64,000 nucleotides of DNA from the NCBI GenBank assembly GCA_024336345.1, contig JANFOG010000008.1, positions 248,001 to 312,000 of the forward strand, written 5' to 3'. A program made the position numbers and the translations under genes. Source of the stretch: Mariannaea sp. PMI_226 (taxonomy: Eukaryota; Ascomycota; Sordariomycetes; Hypocreales; Nectriaceae). A model generated the notes under the pieces. The model saw nothing but the letters and a program-made list of their open reading frames with translations, was not told the origin of the DNA and searched no databases. Positions 46,776 through 57,970 of this stretch are shown piece after piece; the stretch's first letter is position 1; every line of letters begins with the position of its first letter.

Positions 46776-47944
46776 ATGGCAGATATTCTCAACATTGCTG
46801 TCGTTGGCCTTGGTCGTATGGTATGAACCGACCAAAAACCTACTCTTCGTGTACTCTTCTAATTTGTACTTAGGGCAAACGTCATGTCCATACTCTTCTC
46901 TATCGAGTGCCCCATGCTCGCGTTGTCGCGGTATGCAGCTCAACTGATGAAGAGGTCCAATGGGCCAAGAACAACCCAGAGTACAACAAGTTTGACATCG
47001 CCGTCTATGATAATTACGACAAGATGCTCAATCACCCTGACCTTCAAGCAGTCTGGGTTTCAACCAGTACCGAAGTTCATGCCAGTCAGTCCCTGGCTGC
47101 GATAGCCAAGAACCTTCATGTCCTGTGCGAGAAGCCGTTGAGCACCAATATGGCAGAGGTACAGATAGAATCCTTGAAAATCCATTTAAACTACATTTTG
47201 TTGACCTGAATCCAATAGGCACAGTCCGTGGTCGACGCTGCCAAGCAGAAACCGGCTCTCAAGGTTATGGCTGGCTTCTCTCGCCGCTTTGATGCCTCGT
47301 ACCGCGATGCGGCCAAGAAAATCCTGCGCGAAAAGGCTATCGGAGAACCCTTCATGGTTCGGTCAAACACCTGTGATTTGCGTGACGAAACCGGCTTTTT
47401 CGTCCGATACGCAGCCCGGAACGGCGGTATCTTTGTTGACTGTGCCATCCATGATATCGACTTGTCACTCTGGTACTTGGGCAACCCCGTGCCCAAGGCA
47501 TGCTGGGCCGCGGGTACCCTTCAGCACCACCCCGAGTTGGAGGCACTGTCCGACGTTGACAATGCCGTCGGTATCGTTGAGTTCTGGGGCGGAAAGATAG
47601 CCTACTTCTACTGCTCCCGAACGCAAGCCCACGGCCACGACGTGTGCACGGAGGTTACTGGCAAGGCAGGCAAGATCATGGTGAACGTTGTCCCCAAGGC
47701 GAACAACGTCGTCCTGTGTGACTCGCTGGGAATGCGTCATGAGGTCCAGCCCGAGTACTGGCAGCGGTTTGAGGACGCCTTCGCCGTTGAGACAAATGAG
47801 TTTACCGACAGCGTACTGAACGATAAGCCCGTGCCGCTGCCCATGGAAGGTGGTTTGCTGGTGATGCACATTGGCAGAGCGCTTCAACATGCTCTACTGA
47901 CTGGAGAGGTTGTCAAATTTAATGAGAAGGGCGAGAGACTCTGA
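46776..47944 (+). CDS. Inositol 2-dehydrogenase-like Gfo/Idh/MocA oxidoreductase (three exons, 351 aa)
   Basis: Exons 46776-46820, 46874-47158, 47219-47944, GT-AG and phase 0 at both junctions. The Rossmann motif GLGRMG (11-16) is made by joining exons 1 and 2, followed by the CEKPLS motif (catalytic Lys) and FVDCAIHDIDLSLWYLG with the conserved Asp and His. Length and pattern fit NAD-dependent myo-inositol 2-dehydrogenases or close sugar dehydrogenases; the exact substrate cannot be fixed. No targeting signal, so cytosolic. It is a stand-alone relative of the first half of the fusion protein at 6698-9130, but diverged. Confidence 0.88.
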
Positions 47945-48770
47945 ATTGTGTTTGTGCAAGGGCAGCTTAAAGAAAATGAGCACGGCTTATATTAGTGTAG
48001 CATGCCGTCAAAAGATTAGCTTTTAGACGTCTATCAAATCGTGGACCTACTATTTCCTTTTTGAACTGGCTCGGTGATATGGGAGGTTATGTACTCGCCC
48101 CAATACCAACGCGTCTGTGGTCGCATAAACTCCATCCTTGGCCATAACGGTTGCTGTCATTACATTGTGGTATAACCCATTCAGTGAGATATGAGGAAAA
48201 GGAGTTTGTGGAGCTAATACATAGCACAGTCCAACCATTCAAAATACTTGACTAGCCCAATGGTATATTATTGAGATCGTATTCTGTAGCACAACCTTGG
48301 AACTGCATATAGATGGGGGAGTCTAGGTGCTAAAACTTTTAATATGCCTCGGACGTGGAGTGCCGAGCTGCAAGAATGATATATAGTGCAAGTAGTCCTT
48401 ACCTCCCCGCCCCAAAAAAATTATATATCTCCATCTCAGATTCTGCATATCTTAAATGTCCCACGACATAATTAGAGGACGAGTTAGACTACATGTTTGG
48501 CGGTGGGGGGAGGGGGTACGGTGTGGAAATTCACGCAACGGACCGGGGGCTCATGGGAATGGGTCAACTTTTATCCATGGAATCCTTGCATATGTACGCC
48601 ATCTTCGCACCGCATCGGCCACTTTCCTGGGACTAGACTGCTGATCGGCCTGTCACTGGAGCCTTCAGCCTCCTCATTTTGGCAAACCTGACGTGAAATT
48701 TCTCTCAACCAGCCTCGCAGCCCGTCCAATTCGCCTAATTGACCCTTCATCCTCCTCACCACCAGCAAAA
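47945..48770. other. Intergenic, no gene seen
   Basis: It contains 3' sequence of the dehydrogenase and the promoter of the next gene. A pyrimidine-rich stretch occurs just before the ATG at 48771. Confidence 0.45.
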
Positions 48771-49542
48771 ATGGGCATCATTCGCAAGGCCGTCTTCACT
48801 TCTCTGCTCGGCACTTCCACTGCCGCCGCTTACCTCGCGGCCAGGAACCCGGTCATCTCTCCTCTTCCACCCAATGACCCCATCTGGTCTTCCAAGGTCT
48901 ACTACAAGCACAACCCCAACCGCAACCCTGCTACTCAGGACGTTTGCATCAAGCGCATCCCCATTGAGAAGATTCGTCCCGAGCTCTTGCAAAAGGATGG
49001 CGATTTGACTCTTGAATTCTGCCGCGGTGTGTGGGGTGGACTCGGTTAGTCTCGCTCATTTTTTTTCCCCCGTTTCATCTCATCATATCATTTTCATGCC
49101 TCACAAAATCGCATGATGTCGTACTGATTGAACATACCAAGGCTTTGCTGTCCAGCAAAAATATCTTGAATGGAAGTGGAGAGGACCTGAGACTGAGGAC
49201 CAGCTCTGGACAACCGAGCAACTGGCCCAGAGCACCTACGAGAAGGGCACCAAGTTCACCGACCACTTTGAGATTGTGGAGAAGACTCCAGCCGCCATTA
49301 CCGTGCGCTGCGGCGACTCCCCGCGCAACCAGGGCTTGCGAGGGTCCGATGGACTCTTCATTATCAGCGCCAGCGTCGACAAGGTCCATGGCGAGGTGGA
49401 GCTGAGGCTCAAGAGTTGTCTGTACCACAGCGAGGGTAAGGTTGCTGGTCAGAAGGGTCCCATGCCAGGCTGGATGGAAGAGCTTCACCAATGGTATGCG
49501 CGCATTTGGTCCGAAACTGCGGCTCGGAAACTGCTCAAGTGA
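48771..49542 (+). CDS. Conserved fungal protein of unknown function (two exons, 224 aa)
   Basis: Exons 48771-49044 and 49142-49542, donor gttagt and acceptor ccaag, in phase. The N-terminus (MGIIRKAVFTSLLGTSTAAAYLA) is a membrane anchor, mitochondrial signal or secretion signal. The rest is polar, with YKHNPNRNPATQDVCIKRIPI and YLEWKWRGPETEDQLWT stretches and a beta-rich second half (FTDHFEIVEKTPAAITVRCGD). I recognise no enzyme motif. Coding quality is good: strong third-position G/C bias compared with the flanks. Confidence 0.7.
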
Positions 49543-50861
49543 TTCAACAACCACATGTCCATGTACGTCCACGCGCGGTGGGCGCAAAAAGGCATGCCCA
49601 ATGAGGTCCCTTACGAAGCGATATCTGTTTTGTCTGTTCTTTGATGAATACCTATTTCTAGCGCAATATGATGAAGCCTAGTTACGTTCATGTCATTCCT
49701 CTTGCTGAAAGACTCTGTGGATTGTGATGCTGCCAAATATATCTGTTCATGCTGTGCTCTACTGGGATCTGCTGGAGACGCGCACGATGGCTGCGAGATA
49801 ATATCTTGCATGCCAAGTTAGCTGAACGGGACTTGGAGCCTGCGAGCTAGTAGGGAATCTTTTCACTTACGCTGACTGTACTGATCTCATAAGTAGTGAA
49901 ATCGGTGCATGCTATTGTAAAATCCCTATTGTGATGTAGCGGTCGAATACCATACCGGAATCTCAATTGATCTACGCGTTGCGCAGCGGATACAAATGGA
50001 TTGCAAGCCTGTTCAGCCAAATAGAACCATGTGGACTCACCTCATATTACTTCGAAATCTTGTGGCGAAGATGAGAGCAGATTGCAAATGATTGGAGCCT
50101 ATTTCTTATTCTCTCTAATAACAGCCGCCCACGCGAAGCTGCGCGGTCCACATACCATAAGAGGAATCTTTCCGCCCGCACTAACTTTAATATCGCTCAA
50201 ACATAAAACAGGTAGTCAAAGAAGTAATCCCCTTTGCTACCGTACTATATACTGAAATCAATGATTGGGTAAGCAATTTCTTCCGTCTGCTTCATAATGC
50301 CGGAGATAAATGAACATTATGTGTCCTTTATAAGTGAAATTGTGACAGCAGGATGTGTACCTGAACGAATGTAGAAGGGAGGCGAGTGGAACTAGGTTAA
50401 ATGACCATTCCAACTCTCGATTACGCCACCACTTGAGTAACCGGTAGATTTGTAAGCCCAGAGGTTAGGAACCAATTGGCAAAGAACAACAAAACACATC
50501 ATGGGTTCAGGTATTACAGTTGGGGAAATGTTGAACGGCCTCAAGTCTGGATATACAACCCGAGGCGTTGCTAGCGTCTATACTCATATGGTGCAGTTGC
50601 CTAATTGAGTAGGTGCACTCCTTGCGTGTGTGGACAGCCACAAGATACTGTGTAGATGATGCAGTGTAAGTCGTTTGATGCATTGGTTGGGATACCAGCT
50701 CATTGAAATATAAAAGAGTCGCTGGGTTCAGCCAGCTGCAGTTTGGAAGCAGCAACACAATAACAAGAAAAGAACGTCTTAGAAAACATTCTTCTCAATC
50801 TTGCCATTTTCTCCCCTTATTCGATTACCTCACCTTTGTTCCATCACCCGAGCAATTCACA
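49543..50861. other. Intergenic, no gene seen
   Basis: Short frames only. The last 100 bases are pyrimidine-rich and lead to the AKR start. Confidence 0.45.
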
Positions 50862-52063
50862 ATGGCGGCCACTCCCAAGTCACCCCTCAACCTCGTTCTT
50901 GGAGCAGGCAATGCAAGTTGACCCCAAGCTAAACGTGCATCGCGTGCTGCATTGTCCCTTATCATTTAAAACAATATAAGTGAAAGAACCGTTTCCTAAC
51001 ATAAGCGGTGCGCCACAGATTGGAGACAAGTCCCGCGATCCCATCGCACGTTTTGATACTCCCGAAGAGGTCAATAGCGTCCTCAATGCCCTCGCCGCAC
51101 GCGGCTACCACCAAATTGACACCGCGCGCATGTACTCACCTCATGCGCCCGGAAGCTCTGAGTCTCGTATCGGAGCTGTCAACGCAGGAGACAGATTCGC
51201 TATTGATACAAAGGTTCTTTCAGTGGAGCCGGGAAGCCATGCCAAGGAGAAGGTCTTGAAGGAAATTGACACTTCCCTCGAGCAATTGAACGTCAAGCAG
51301 ATCAACATTGAGTATCTTCACTTTCCCGACCGAGCTACCAAGTTTGAGGAACCTTGCGAGGCTATGGACCAGGCCCACATGGAGGGTAAGATCAAGCACT
51401 GGGGCATTTCCAACTTCACCGCCGAGGAGGTCCAGAAGGTCGTAGACATTTGCCAGGAGCACGGCTTCGTCATGCCCAGCGTCTACCAGGGCCAGTACAA
51501 CCTCGTCGCAAGGAGTGGCGAAAAAGAGCTATTCCCCATCCTGCGCAAGTACGGAATCTCCTTTTACGCGTACAGTCCTGCTGCCGCCGGTTTCTTCGCC
51601 GGAAATCACAAGAACGTCCAGGCCGGCGGGCGATATGACCAATCTGTAAGCTGGCCCCTGTCGGCCGCTCTATTCTGTTACTTTTTTTTGCCGTTTCATC
51701 ACGTAATTACTGAATATAGAAGTGCTAACCGCTTTTGTGATTGCGCCCCCTCCGAAGCATTTTCTAGGCGGCTTGTACACCAAAACCTATTTGCAGCCAC
51801 GCATCATCGACGCCACAGACAACGCTCTTGCGGTGGCCTCCAAGCACGGAATTAGTGGCCACGCCGCCGCCCTCCGTTGGACGGCGTATCACAGTGTCCT
51901 GAGCAAAGAGCACGGAGACTCCATCATTCTGGGTGCGTCTAGCCCAGGTCAGCTGGAGTCCAACATCGACATGATTGAGCAGGGCCCGCTGCCAGATGAT
52001 GTGGTGGCGGCTTTGGAGGCCGTGTATGCGGAGACTGGCGACCAAATCCCGTACCACAAGTAG
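50862..52063 (+). CDS. AKR7-like aldo-keto reductase (three exons, 327 aa)
   Basis: Exons 50862-50912, 51019-51645, 51758-52063. The first intron begins gcaagt and ends cacag, a GC-AG intron; joining gives LVLGAGNIGDKSRDP and keeps the frame. The second intron ends ccgaag, before HFLGGLYTKTY. Catalytic tetrad residues are visible: Asp and Tyr in QIDTARMYSP, Lys in AIDTKVLS, and His in YLHFPDR. IKHWGISNF and the late IILGASSPGQLESN segment (cofactor phosphate region) also fit. Aflatoxin-aldehyde-reductase-type members reduce reactive dialdehydes and succinic semialdehyde with NADPH; the substrate here is unknown. Confidence 0.87.
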
Positions 52064-52573
52064 AAGATTTGCATTTATTTTCTCCGAGGTAGATAACTAG
52101 AAGCATTTCTTTGGTTGATTCCTGGTCAGGTTTGGTTTGGCCCATCTCTTTCGCATCGAGGGTCGCTCGGCTCATCACGTGAGTCGCTTGGACAAACACA
52201 ACGCCACACGGCAAAGGCGGCAGACTAGGCCGTATGCAGTAGGAGCACTGCTTGGCGAAAGGTCGGGGGTTTTATGCTGCGTTCTGCGTGCGCTCAATAT
52301 AAACTGTGCTTACTCAGAAGCTTGGATGGCATTTTATAATTTATTATTATTAGTGTCAAACTCGGTCGTTAATAGCAAATAAAGTCGCTGACAAATTGGG
52401 CCGTCGGAACAAGCGTGGTTCAGCAGATGAGTTCCTACCCTCCCTTTCGATACATAAACTTGCTCCATAATGAGGTCTCTTTCTGAATACAAGAAAGAGA
52501 GTGGCACAGGGAAGTTTAGTGAGGCTTCTTCCCCCTTGTCCCAATCGCGTTATCCTATCTGGAGGGTGCCAAG
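52064..52573. other. Intergenic, no gene seen
   Basis: 3' region of the AKR and upstream region of the next gene, with no coding signal. Confidence 0.45.
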
Positions 52574-53640
52574 ATGGAGTTTATTACCATACTGCACCCC
52601 GGCCAGCCTGTCTCAGCAAACTTGAGGCGACAAGCTCACTCACATGCGGCTCGAGTATCGCACGCCCGAGCCAGAAGGCTTCGAGTAGCTACTCATAGAC
52701 GCCAAAAAGATGTCGCTGCCACTGCGGTTGCCCCTTCCACTGCCACGGGAGAGACTTCCGGTGCTCCGCCTCCAACCCAGACGACGGAAATGGATGTAGC
52801 TCCTCCAAAACGTAAACAGTACCAGGCTCAACGAGACGAGACAACACTGTTCGCCCCAGGCGCCATCTCCAGTCCATTCCGACACGAACCCTTGGCAAGT
52901 TTCATTCAATCTCTGAACACCCGAGAGTGCTACATGTTTGATCATTGTAAGTGATACGGTTATGGCGCCCATATCTGCCCATTTAGTCAGCAGCGAGGGC
53001 GGTTACAAATTGCGTAAGATTGCGAGCTGATGTGACGTCCAGACATCAGAGTCGTTGTGCCATATCTGGACCACCACTGTCCGGTGATGCAATATCTCGG
53101 CGAGTATCACGAGTATATCCGAAAAAACTGGATACTCTTGTCCTCGACCGATGCTGATCTTCTCCGGGGCTTTTTGCTTGCGGCCTGTCGCCATCTATCC
53201 TTGGTCCACTTAAACAAGGATTATACACAATTCGCCCTTGAATACAAGCTGGACTATGTGCAAAGTCTCCGCAAGGCCATTTCTGAAGGGAACCCGTCAT
53301 CGAGACGCATAGCCGTCACAAGGGCCTTGGTGCTAGCACTTGACGAGGTGAGTTTCTAAACACCAGCAGCGAAAAATTTGAAAGCTAGTGAGTGTATGAA
53401 CAAACTAACATGGAATGAAAAAAAATCCAGATCATGCTGGGAGACAATATCATGGCCTCCAAGCACGTGGCTGGGGCTTATCACATCGTCAAAATGTCGG
53501 GTGGTGCTCGCGCTCTCGGCTTGAGTAAGTTTGTCAGCGGTATCCTCGACGGTTGCATATCTGGGAAACGTCTATTAGACAAGACCCCAGTATTCCGATG
53601 CAGTCCCACGTTTATGAAGCCAGAATCCATCATGGTTTAA
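52574..53640 (+). CDS. Short fungal-regulator-like protein without zinc cluster (three exons, 295 aa)
   Basis: Exons 52574-52946, 53043-53347, 53431-53640, in phase. The N-terminus (FITILHPGQPVSANLRRQAHSHAARVSH) is the segment that follows or replaces a zinc cluster in many fungal regulators, and the middle (FDHYIRVVVPYLD, LLRGFLLAACRHLSL) resembles the fungal-specific transcription factor domain 2. There are no six cysteines upstream. Relatives run on for 150-300 residues after the point where this one stops, so the gene is probably shortened at the 3' end and may be inactive or act as a partner without DNA binding. Confidence 0.6.
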
Positions 53641-53993
53641 CCTCATAATATACGAGACGGGCATCTTTCTCGTCTTCCTGGTGCTGCTGGTCAGTATCCA
53701 ACGTACCAAAACATCTTTCATTGCCGTGATTGGCAAGTCGCCGTGGGTTAAGAACAACCAGATTTGCATGGTGGTAATTTAGACGATGCTTAGATATATG
53801 AAGAGACGTTTATGAGTTTAGCTTCAATCTGTACCATCTCGATCTTGTCTACAAGCCAAAAGACGTAAAATCCATCATTCATTGCAGCATTATTTATCGT
53901 AAAAAAAAATAAAAGCCCGGAAAAGCAACCTTGTCTGGTTTCAAACGCCATGAACCGGCTGTCTGGTTTTGTCCCTGATAGTTTGCTTCCCTA
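53641..53993. other. Convergent 3' region
   Basis: Between the ends of two convergent genes. It may contain the decayed end of the regulator-like gene, but no frame continues it. Confidence 0.4.
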
Positions 53994-55196
53994 CTATTCG
54001 TCTCTTAGTGCAGCAGATATAGCCTTCATACCCCCTTCGAGTTCATCCCGCGTCGGCCAACCGTATCCAAGTCGGAAGAAATGATCAGGCAACTCAAACC
54101 AGTGACCAGGGCCAACATAGGTGGCATACTTCTTGAGAAGCCTGTCATAGAAGGCTGCGAGTCCGCCCTTGGGTTCTTGCTTAATTCTCGGGAAGCAGAC
54201 GACTCCACCGGTAGGTTTTACCCATTCCAACAACTCCTCGCTCTCAATCCATGACTCGACCATCTGAAGACGAATCTTCATTTCTTCTGTCGTGTCGGCT
54301 AGAATTTGTTGTCGTCGAGACAAAACCTGCTTGGCAATCCACTCATCGATCACACTGCCGCTTATGCTAATCTGCTCCTTTGCCGCCAAGAAAGTCTCTT
54401 GGAGTTTCTTGTTGGTGGTGATGAGCCAGCCAATGCGAATTCCAGGAATGCCGAATGGCTTGGACAATGAGCTAACACTCAGGACATGGTCCCCTAAGGA
54501 GGCAGCTACAGGGAGCTTCTGACCAAATGCAATATCGCGATAGGTCTCATCCACAAGCAAAAGCACGCTCTTCTGTTTGGTGATGGCAACCAATCGGTCA
54601 AGCGCCTCTCGCGATAGAGTTGAGCCGGTAGGATTATGCGGGCAGGTCACAGAGACGAGTCGAGTGTTGGGCTTGATGGCAGCTTCAATGTCGTCAATGT
54701 TGGGCTGGAAGCCAGACTCAAAGGTGACATCAATGTATGAGATCTCGCAGCCAACCGCCTTTGGTGTCTCCAAATTTGTGGCGTAGTTGGGGCGGACAAC
54801 AACTAGGTGGTTACGCTCTGAAGCATGCGTGGTGCCTAGCTGAGACGTAGTGATGATAAACAAGGCACCAGCAGCACCCGAGGTGATAAGGACGTCGTCA
54901 GCGCTCACGTTGGCATCGTCAGCAATCAACTTTCGCAGCTCGGTCTCGCCGCGATGCTCATTGTAGAGAAGAGTTAGGTTCGGGATTTGAAGTCCCAGAG
55001 ATTCAATGGTCTGATCCGTAACAGAACTCTCTGAAAGATTATATTTAATCTTCTCGTAGCCGTACTCTTCGGGCGACTCAATCTCAATGGCCATTCGCTC
55101 ATACTTCATTTTTGCGGTTGTAATGGGCGTGTTGTTGGGAGGACTGATGAGTGCAAGAATAATAGAGAGAGGCTTAGTATGGAAACCGACTCTCAC
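53994..55196 (-). CDS. Class I/II PLP-dependent aminotransferase (400 aa or 371 aa)
   Basis: Single exon. Fold-type-I features: SGAAGAL phosphate-binding turn (106-112), CPHNPTG with N188, the VDETY Asp (D216) that holds the pyridine nitrogen, Schiff-base lysine K246 in SLSKPFGIPGIRIGW, and a late Arg in FFRLGYGW for the substrate carboxylate. Met30 (at 55109) is the likelier start, since the residues before it look like leader sequence and homologues begin near KYERMAIE. It transfers an amino group between an amino acid and a keto acid; substrate unknown. The neighbouring amidase is divergent and may share its promoter. Confidence 0.88.
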   Translation of the reverse strand: MRVGFHTKPLSIILALISPPNNTPITTAKMKYERMAIEIESPEEYGYEKIKYNLSESSVTDQTIESLGLQIPNLTLLYNEHRGETELRKLIADDANVSADDVLITSGAAGALFIITTSQLGTTHASERNHLVVVRPNYATNLETPKAVGCEISYIDVTFESGFQPNIDDIEAAIKPNTRLVSVTCPHNPTGSTLSREALDRLVAITKQKSVLLLVDETYRDIAFGQKLPVAASLGDHVLSVSSLSKPFGIPGIRIGWLITTNKKLQETFLAAKEQISISGSVIDEWIAKQVLSRRQQILADTTEEMKIRLQMVESWIESEELLEWVKPTGGVVCFPRIKQEPKGGLAAFYDRLLKKYATYVGPGHWFELPDHFFRLGYGWPTRDELEGGMKAISAALRDE

Positions 55197-55851
55197 TGAA
55201 AGGCGGAAAATTGGCTTAATTTATGTGTTTTCTCAAGCGGAGGGATTTCCAGTATTTGCGAAGTAAGTAGTCTTAGCTCGGCTAACGAAGGCATCGCAGA
55301 GATGGGGACATGAGTCGGGGGCGGTTAGTCGTGGGTGATCAATCCAGATGCTGCAGAGCCCCATTCTCCAGCTGCGAGTCAAGGTCCAGCGCCTCGACCT
55401 TCTCTCCTAGCGTCTATTATATGTGCATATAGTGGCTAACGCCGAATGCGACGCTTCGAACTTCCTTCTAATTGCCGCTGCTCGCCGCTCAGAATCCGTA
55501 CTACAACAACACCATGACACATTGAAACGTTAGGAAGAAACCCATGAGAATGTAGACAGCCACCAAAAGCCAGCAACGAACGCATCAAAATTTCCCGAGA
55601 GAGCGTACGATATGCTTTGCTTCGAGATTCCCTCCGAGGTTCTCTTTGATAAGCCCTCTTCTTACTTTTTTGTGCTGCACAATGTTGGCATACCTTTTGA
55701 TGTGATTATATATTGACTGAATGTTCCCTTCTCACGGACTTTGTCACGCTCCTCATCAACATTGTTGATTTCTCAATAAGCATTCGTCTTCTTCCCTTTA
55801 CTCGCCCTCCATCATTTCTACTTCAATTCCACCGCCGAGACCACTGCAATC
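55197..55851. promoter_or_regulatory. Divergent intergenic region, aminotransferase and amidase
   Basis: A 655-base gap lies between divergent starts, with a pyrimidine-rich leader before the amidase ATG. No regulator site can be named. Confidence 0.45.
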
Positions 55852-57900
55852 ATGTCAGTGACAGAGACTCTCAGACTTGTAGATGCTACCATCTCTGATC
55901 TGAGACGGGCTCTTGACAGCAGATGCTTGACAAGTGTGGAACTGGTGACTCTGTATCTACACCGAATCGCTCAATTCGACATGCGAGGCCCATCTCTCAA
56001 CTCTGTTTGCATCTTGAATCCCAATGCCCTTCAAGAGGCCCAGGCTTCCGACGACTATCGCGCAATGCCAGGCCATGTGCCCCGGTCTCTTGAGGGTATC
56101 CCCTTTACCATCAAGGACAGCTTCATGGTCAAAGGAATGACGGTTGCCGCTGGATCTCCTGCATTCGCTGATCTTGTGGCTCCCGACGATGCGGTCATCG
56201 TGGCAAAACTTCGAGAGGCTGGAGCCGTCATTTTGGGTCGGACCAATATGCCGCCCATGGCCGACGGTGGTCCGCAGCGCGGTCTATATGGTCGAGCTGA
56301 GAGTCCGTACAGCACCATATATGGCACAACAGCTTATGCTTCTGGCTCCTCAAACGGCAGTGGGACTTCGACGACTGCTTCATTTGCAGCTTTCGGCTTC
56401 GGCGGAGAGACAGTGACCTCAGGGCGCTCTCCTGCCTCTAATAATGCTTTGATCGGCTACTCTCCATCACGTGGTGTCATACCTACCCGAGGGCTGTGGC
56501 CGTTGTATCCAACTTGTGATGTGATTGTGCCTCATACGCGGACAGTCCCAGATCTCTTTGACGTACTTAACGTCATTGTGGTTGAAGACAAAAATGTTTC
56601 AACCGGAGCTAATTTCTGGCGAAATCAATCCTATGTTGATATTCCCAAGATTTCTGAAGTTCGACCTCTCGACTTCCACCAACTTGAAGATCCTCACGCT
56701 CTGGAAGGCAAACGTGTAGGCGTGCCTAGACGTTTTCTTGGGGAACGAGGAACGGAGCCCTCCAATATCTGCACCAAGTCAGTCTTGGATTTGTTTGATC
56801 GAGCTCGCAGAGATCTAGAGTCTCTTGGTGCAACTGTTATTGAGGTAGACTTCCCCCTCGTCGAGCAATATACGAAACAGGACTTTCCAGGGCAGGGGAC
56901 AAACGTACCGGGTTTATCAGCCAGTTGGGCGAATCTTGAACGATGTGAGATGATTGCCATGGCGTGGGACGATTTCCTTCGTGCGATAGACGATGCCAAA
57001 ATACCAAATCTCACCTTTGCCGACGTCGACAAGATTCATCCGCATATCGCTCCCTTGGACGATCCTGTGGCAATGTCTGAAGCTCAGAACATTGTCCGAT
57101 ATGCCGACATGATCGAGTCTGTGCGACTTCGGACCAACACTTTGGAAACTCTTCCGGAATGCGAAGAGGCGATCAAGGCCCTTGAGAAGATGCGCAAGGA
57201 GTTATACGACGATTGGATGCAAACCCATGGTCTGGACCTGTTGGCTTTCCCGACCAATGGCGATGTACCATTCGCAAACGCTGATGAAGATTTGGACTCG
57301 ATGCATCACGCGCTGCAAGATGGTATCAAATATGCCAATGGCGGCCGGGCTCTCAAGCATCTTGGCGTGCCTTGCATCACGGTTCCCATGGGCGAGATGG
57401 CGGACAAAGCGATGCCTGTGGGTATCACCTTTGCCACACAGGGCTGGGCAGACCAAGATTTGCTCAGGTTTGCATTTGCATACGAAACTGCCTCCAAGCG
57501 CCGAACGCTACCTCCAAGGGCCCCGGAGCTACCCACTGACAAAATCCCGTTGGAGAGCAGGGACTTGACGGCAACAAAACCCGAAGTGTCAATTGAGCAG
57601 ATCGTGTCAGATGTAGTTGAAGATGACCAGTTTGAGATTCGGTCTGTGTCAATCAAAGGCACAGTCAACTCGACTGATTCCTCTGTCAAACTCTCTTCTT
57701 TCACTGCGTTCGTGGATGGCAACCCTTCAGAGGTGTCAGTCACGGATGGGATGTGGACATTCGATCGTCAGCTCAGTCGATGCAAAACCCACGAGAAGTA
57801 TCCTACATTGGCTAAAGTCTCCAAAGACCATTTTATGTTGACATTTGTGGCCAAGGTCTCAAATGGTAGATGTGCAGCACGGATGGTCCTTGTTGAGTAG
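55852..57900 (+). CDS. Amidase-signature hydrolase with extra C-terminal domain (682 aa)
   Basis: Single exon of 682 codons. The Ser-cisSer-Lys triad is visible: K88 in GIPFTIKDS, cis-Ser in YASGSSNGS (S166/S167) and nucleophile S190 in GGETVTSGRSP, a variant of the common GTDTGGSIR signature. The amidase core ends near residue 560 (VPMGEMADKAMPVGITF, then LLRFAFAYE). The last 110 residues (SIEQIVSDVVEDDQ and on) form an added domain not usual in the family. It should hydrolyse amides or similar C-N bonds. Placement between an aminotransferase and a Zn2Cys6 regulator gene suggests nitrogen-compound use. Confidence 0.88.
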   Translation: MSVTETLRLVDATISDLRRALDSRCLTSVELVTLYLHRIAQFDMRGPSLNSVCILNPNALQEAQASDDYRAMPGHVPRSLEGIPFTIKDSFMVKGMTVAAGSPAFADLVAPDDAVIVAKLREAGAVILGRTNMPPMADGGPQRGLYGRAESPYSTIYGTTAYASGSSNGSGTSTTASFAAFGFGGETVTSGRSPASNNALIGYSPSRGVIPTRGLWPLYPTCDVIVPHTRTVPDLFDVLNVIVVEDKNVSTGANFWRNQSYVDIPKISEVRPLDFHQLEDPHALEGKRVGVPRRFLGERGTEPSNICTKSVLDLFDRARRDLESLGATVIEVDFPLVEQYTKQDFPGQGTNVPGLSASWANLERCEMIAMAWDDFLRAIDDAKIPNLTFADVDKIHPHIAPLDDPVAMSEAQNIVRYADMIESVRLRTNTLETLPECEEAIKALEKMRKELYDDWMQTHGLDLLAFPTNGDVPFANADEDLDSMHHALQDGIKYANGGRALKHLGVPCITVPMGEMADKAMPVGITFATQGWADQDLLRFAFAYETASKRRTLPPRAPELPTDKIPLESRDLTATKPEVSIEQIVSDVVEDDQFEIRSVSIKGTVNSTDSSVKLSSFTAFVDGNPSEVSVTDGMWTFDRQLSRCKTHEKYPTLAKVSKDHFMLTFVAKVSNGRCAARMVLVE

Positions 57901-57970
57901 TTGATCGAGTTGCCTAAATAGAAGGGGCTCCAGCTGCTGTCGTGTGAATTAATTGCCAGTGGCGGGGTCG

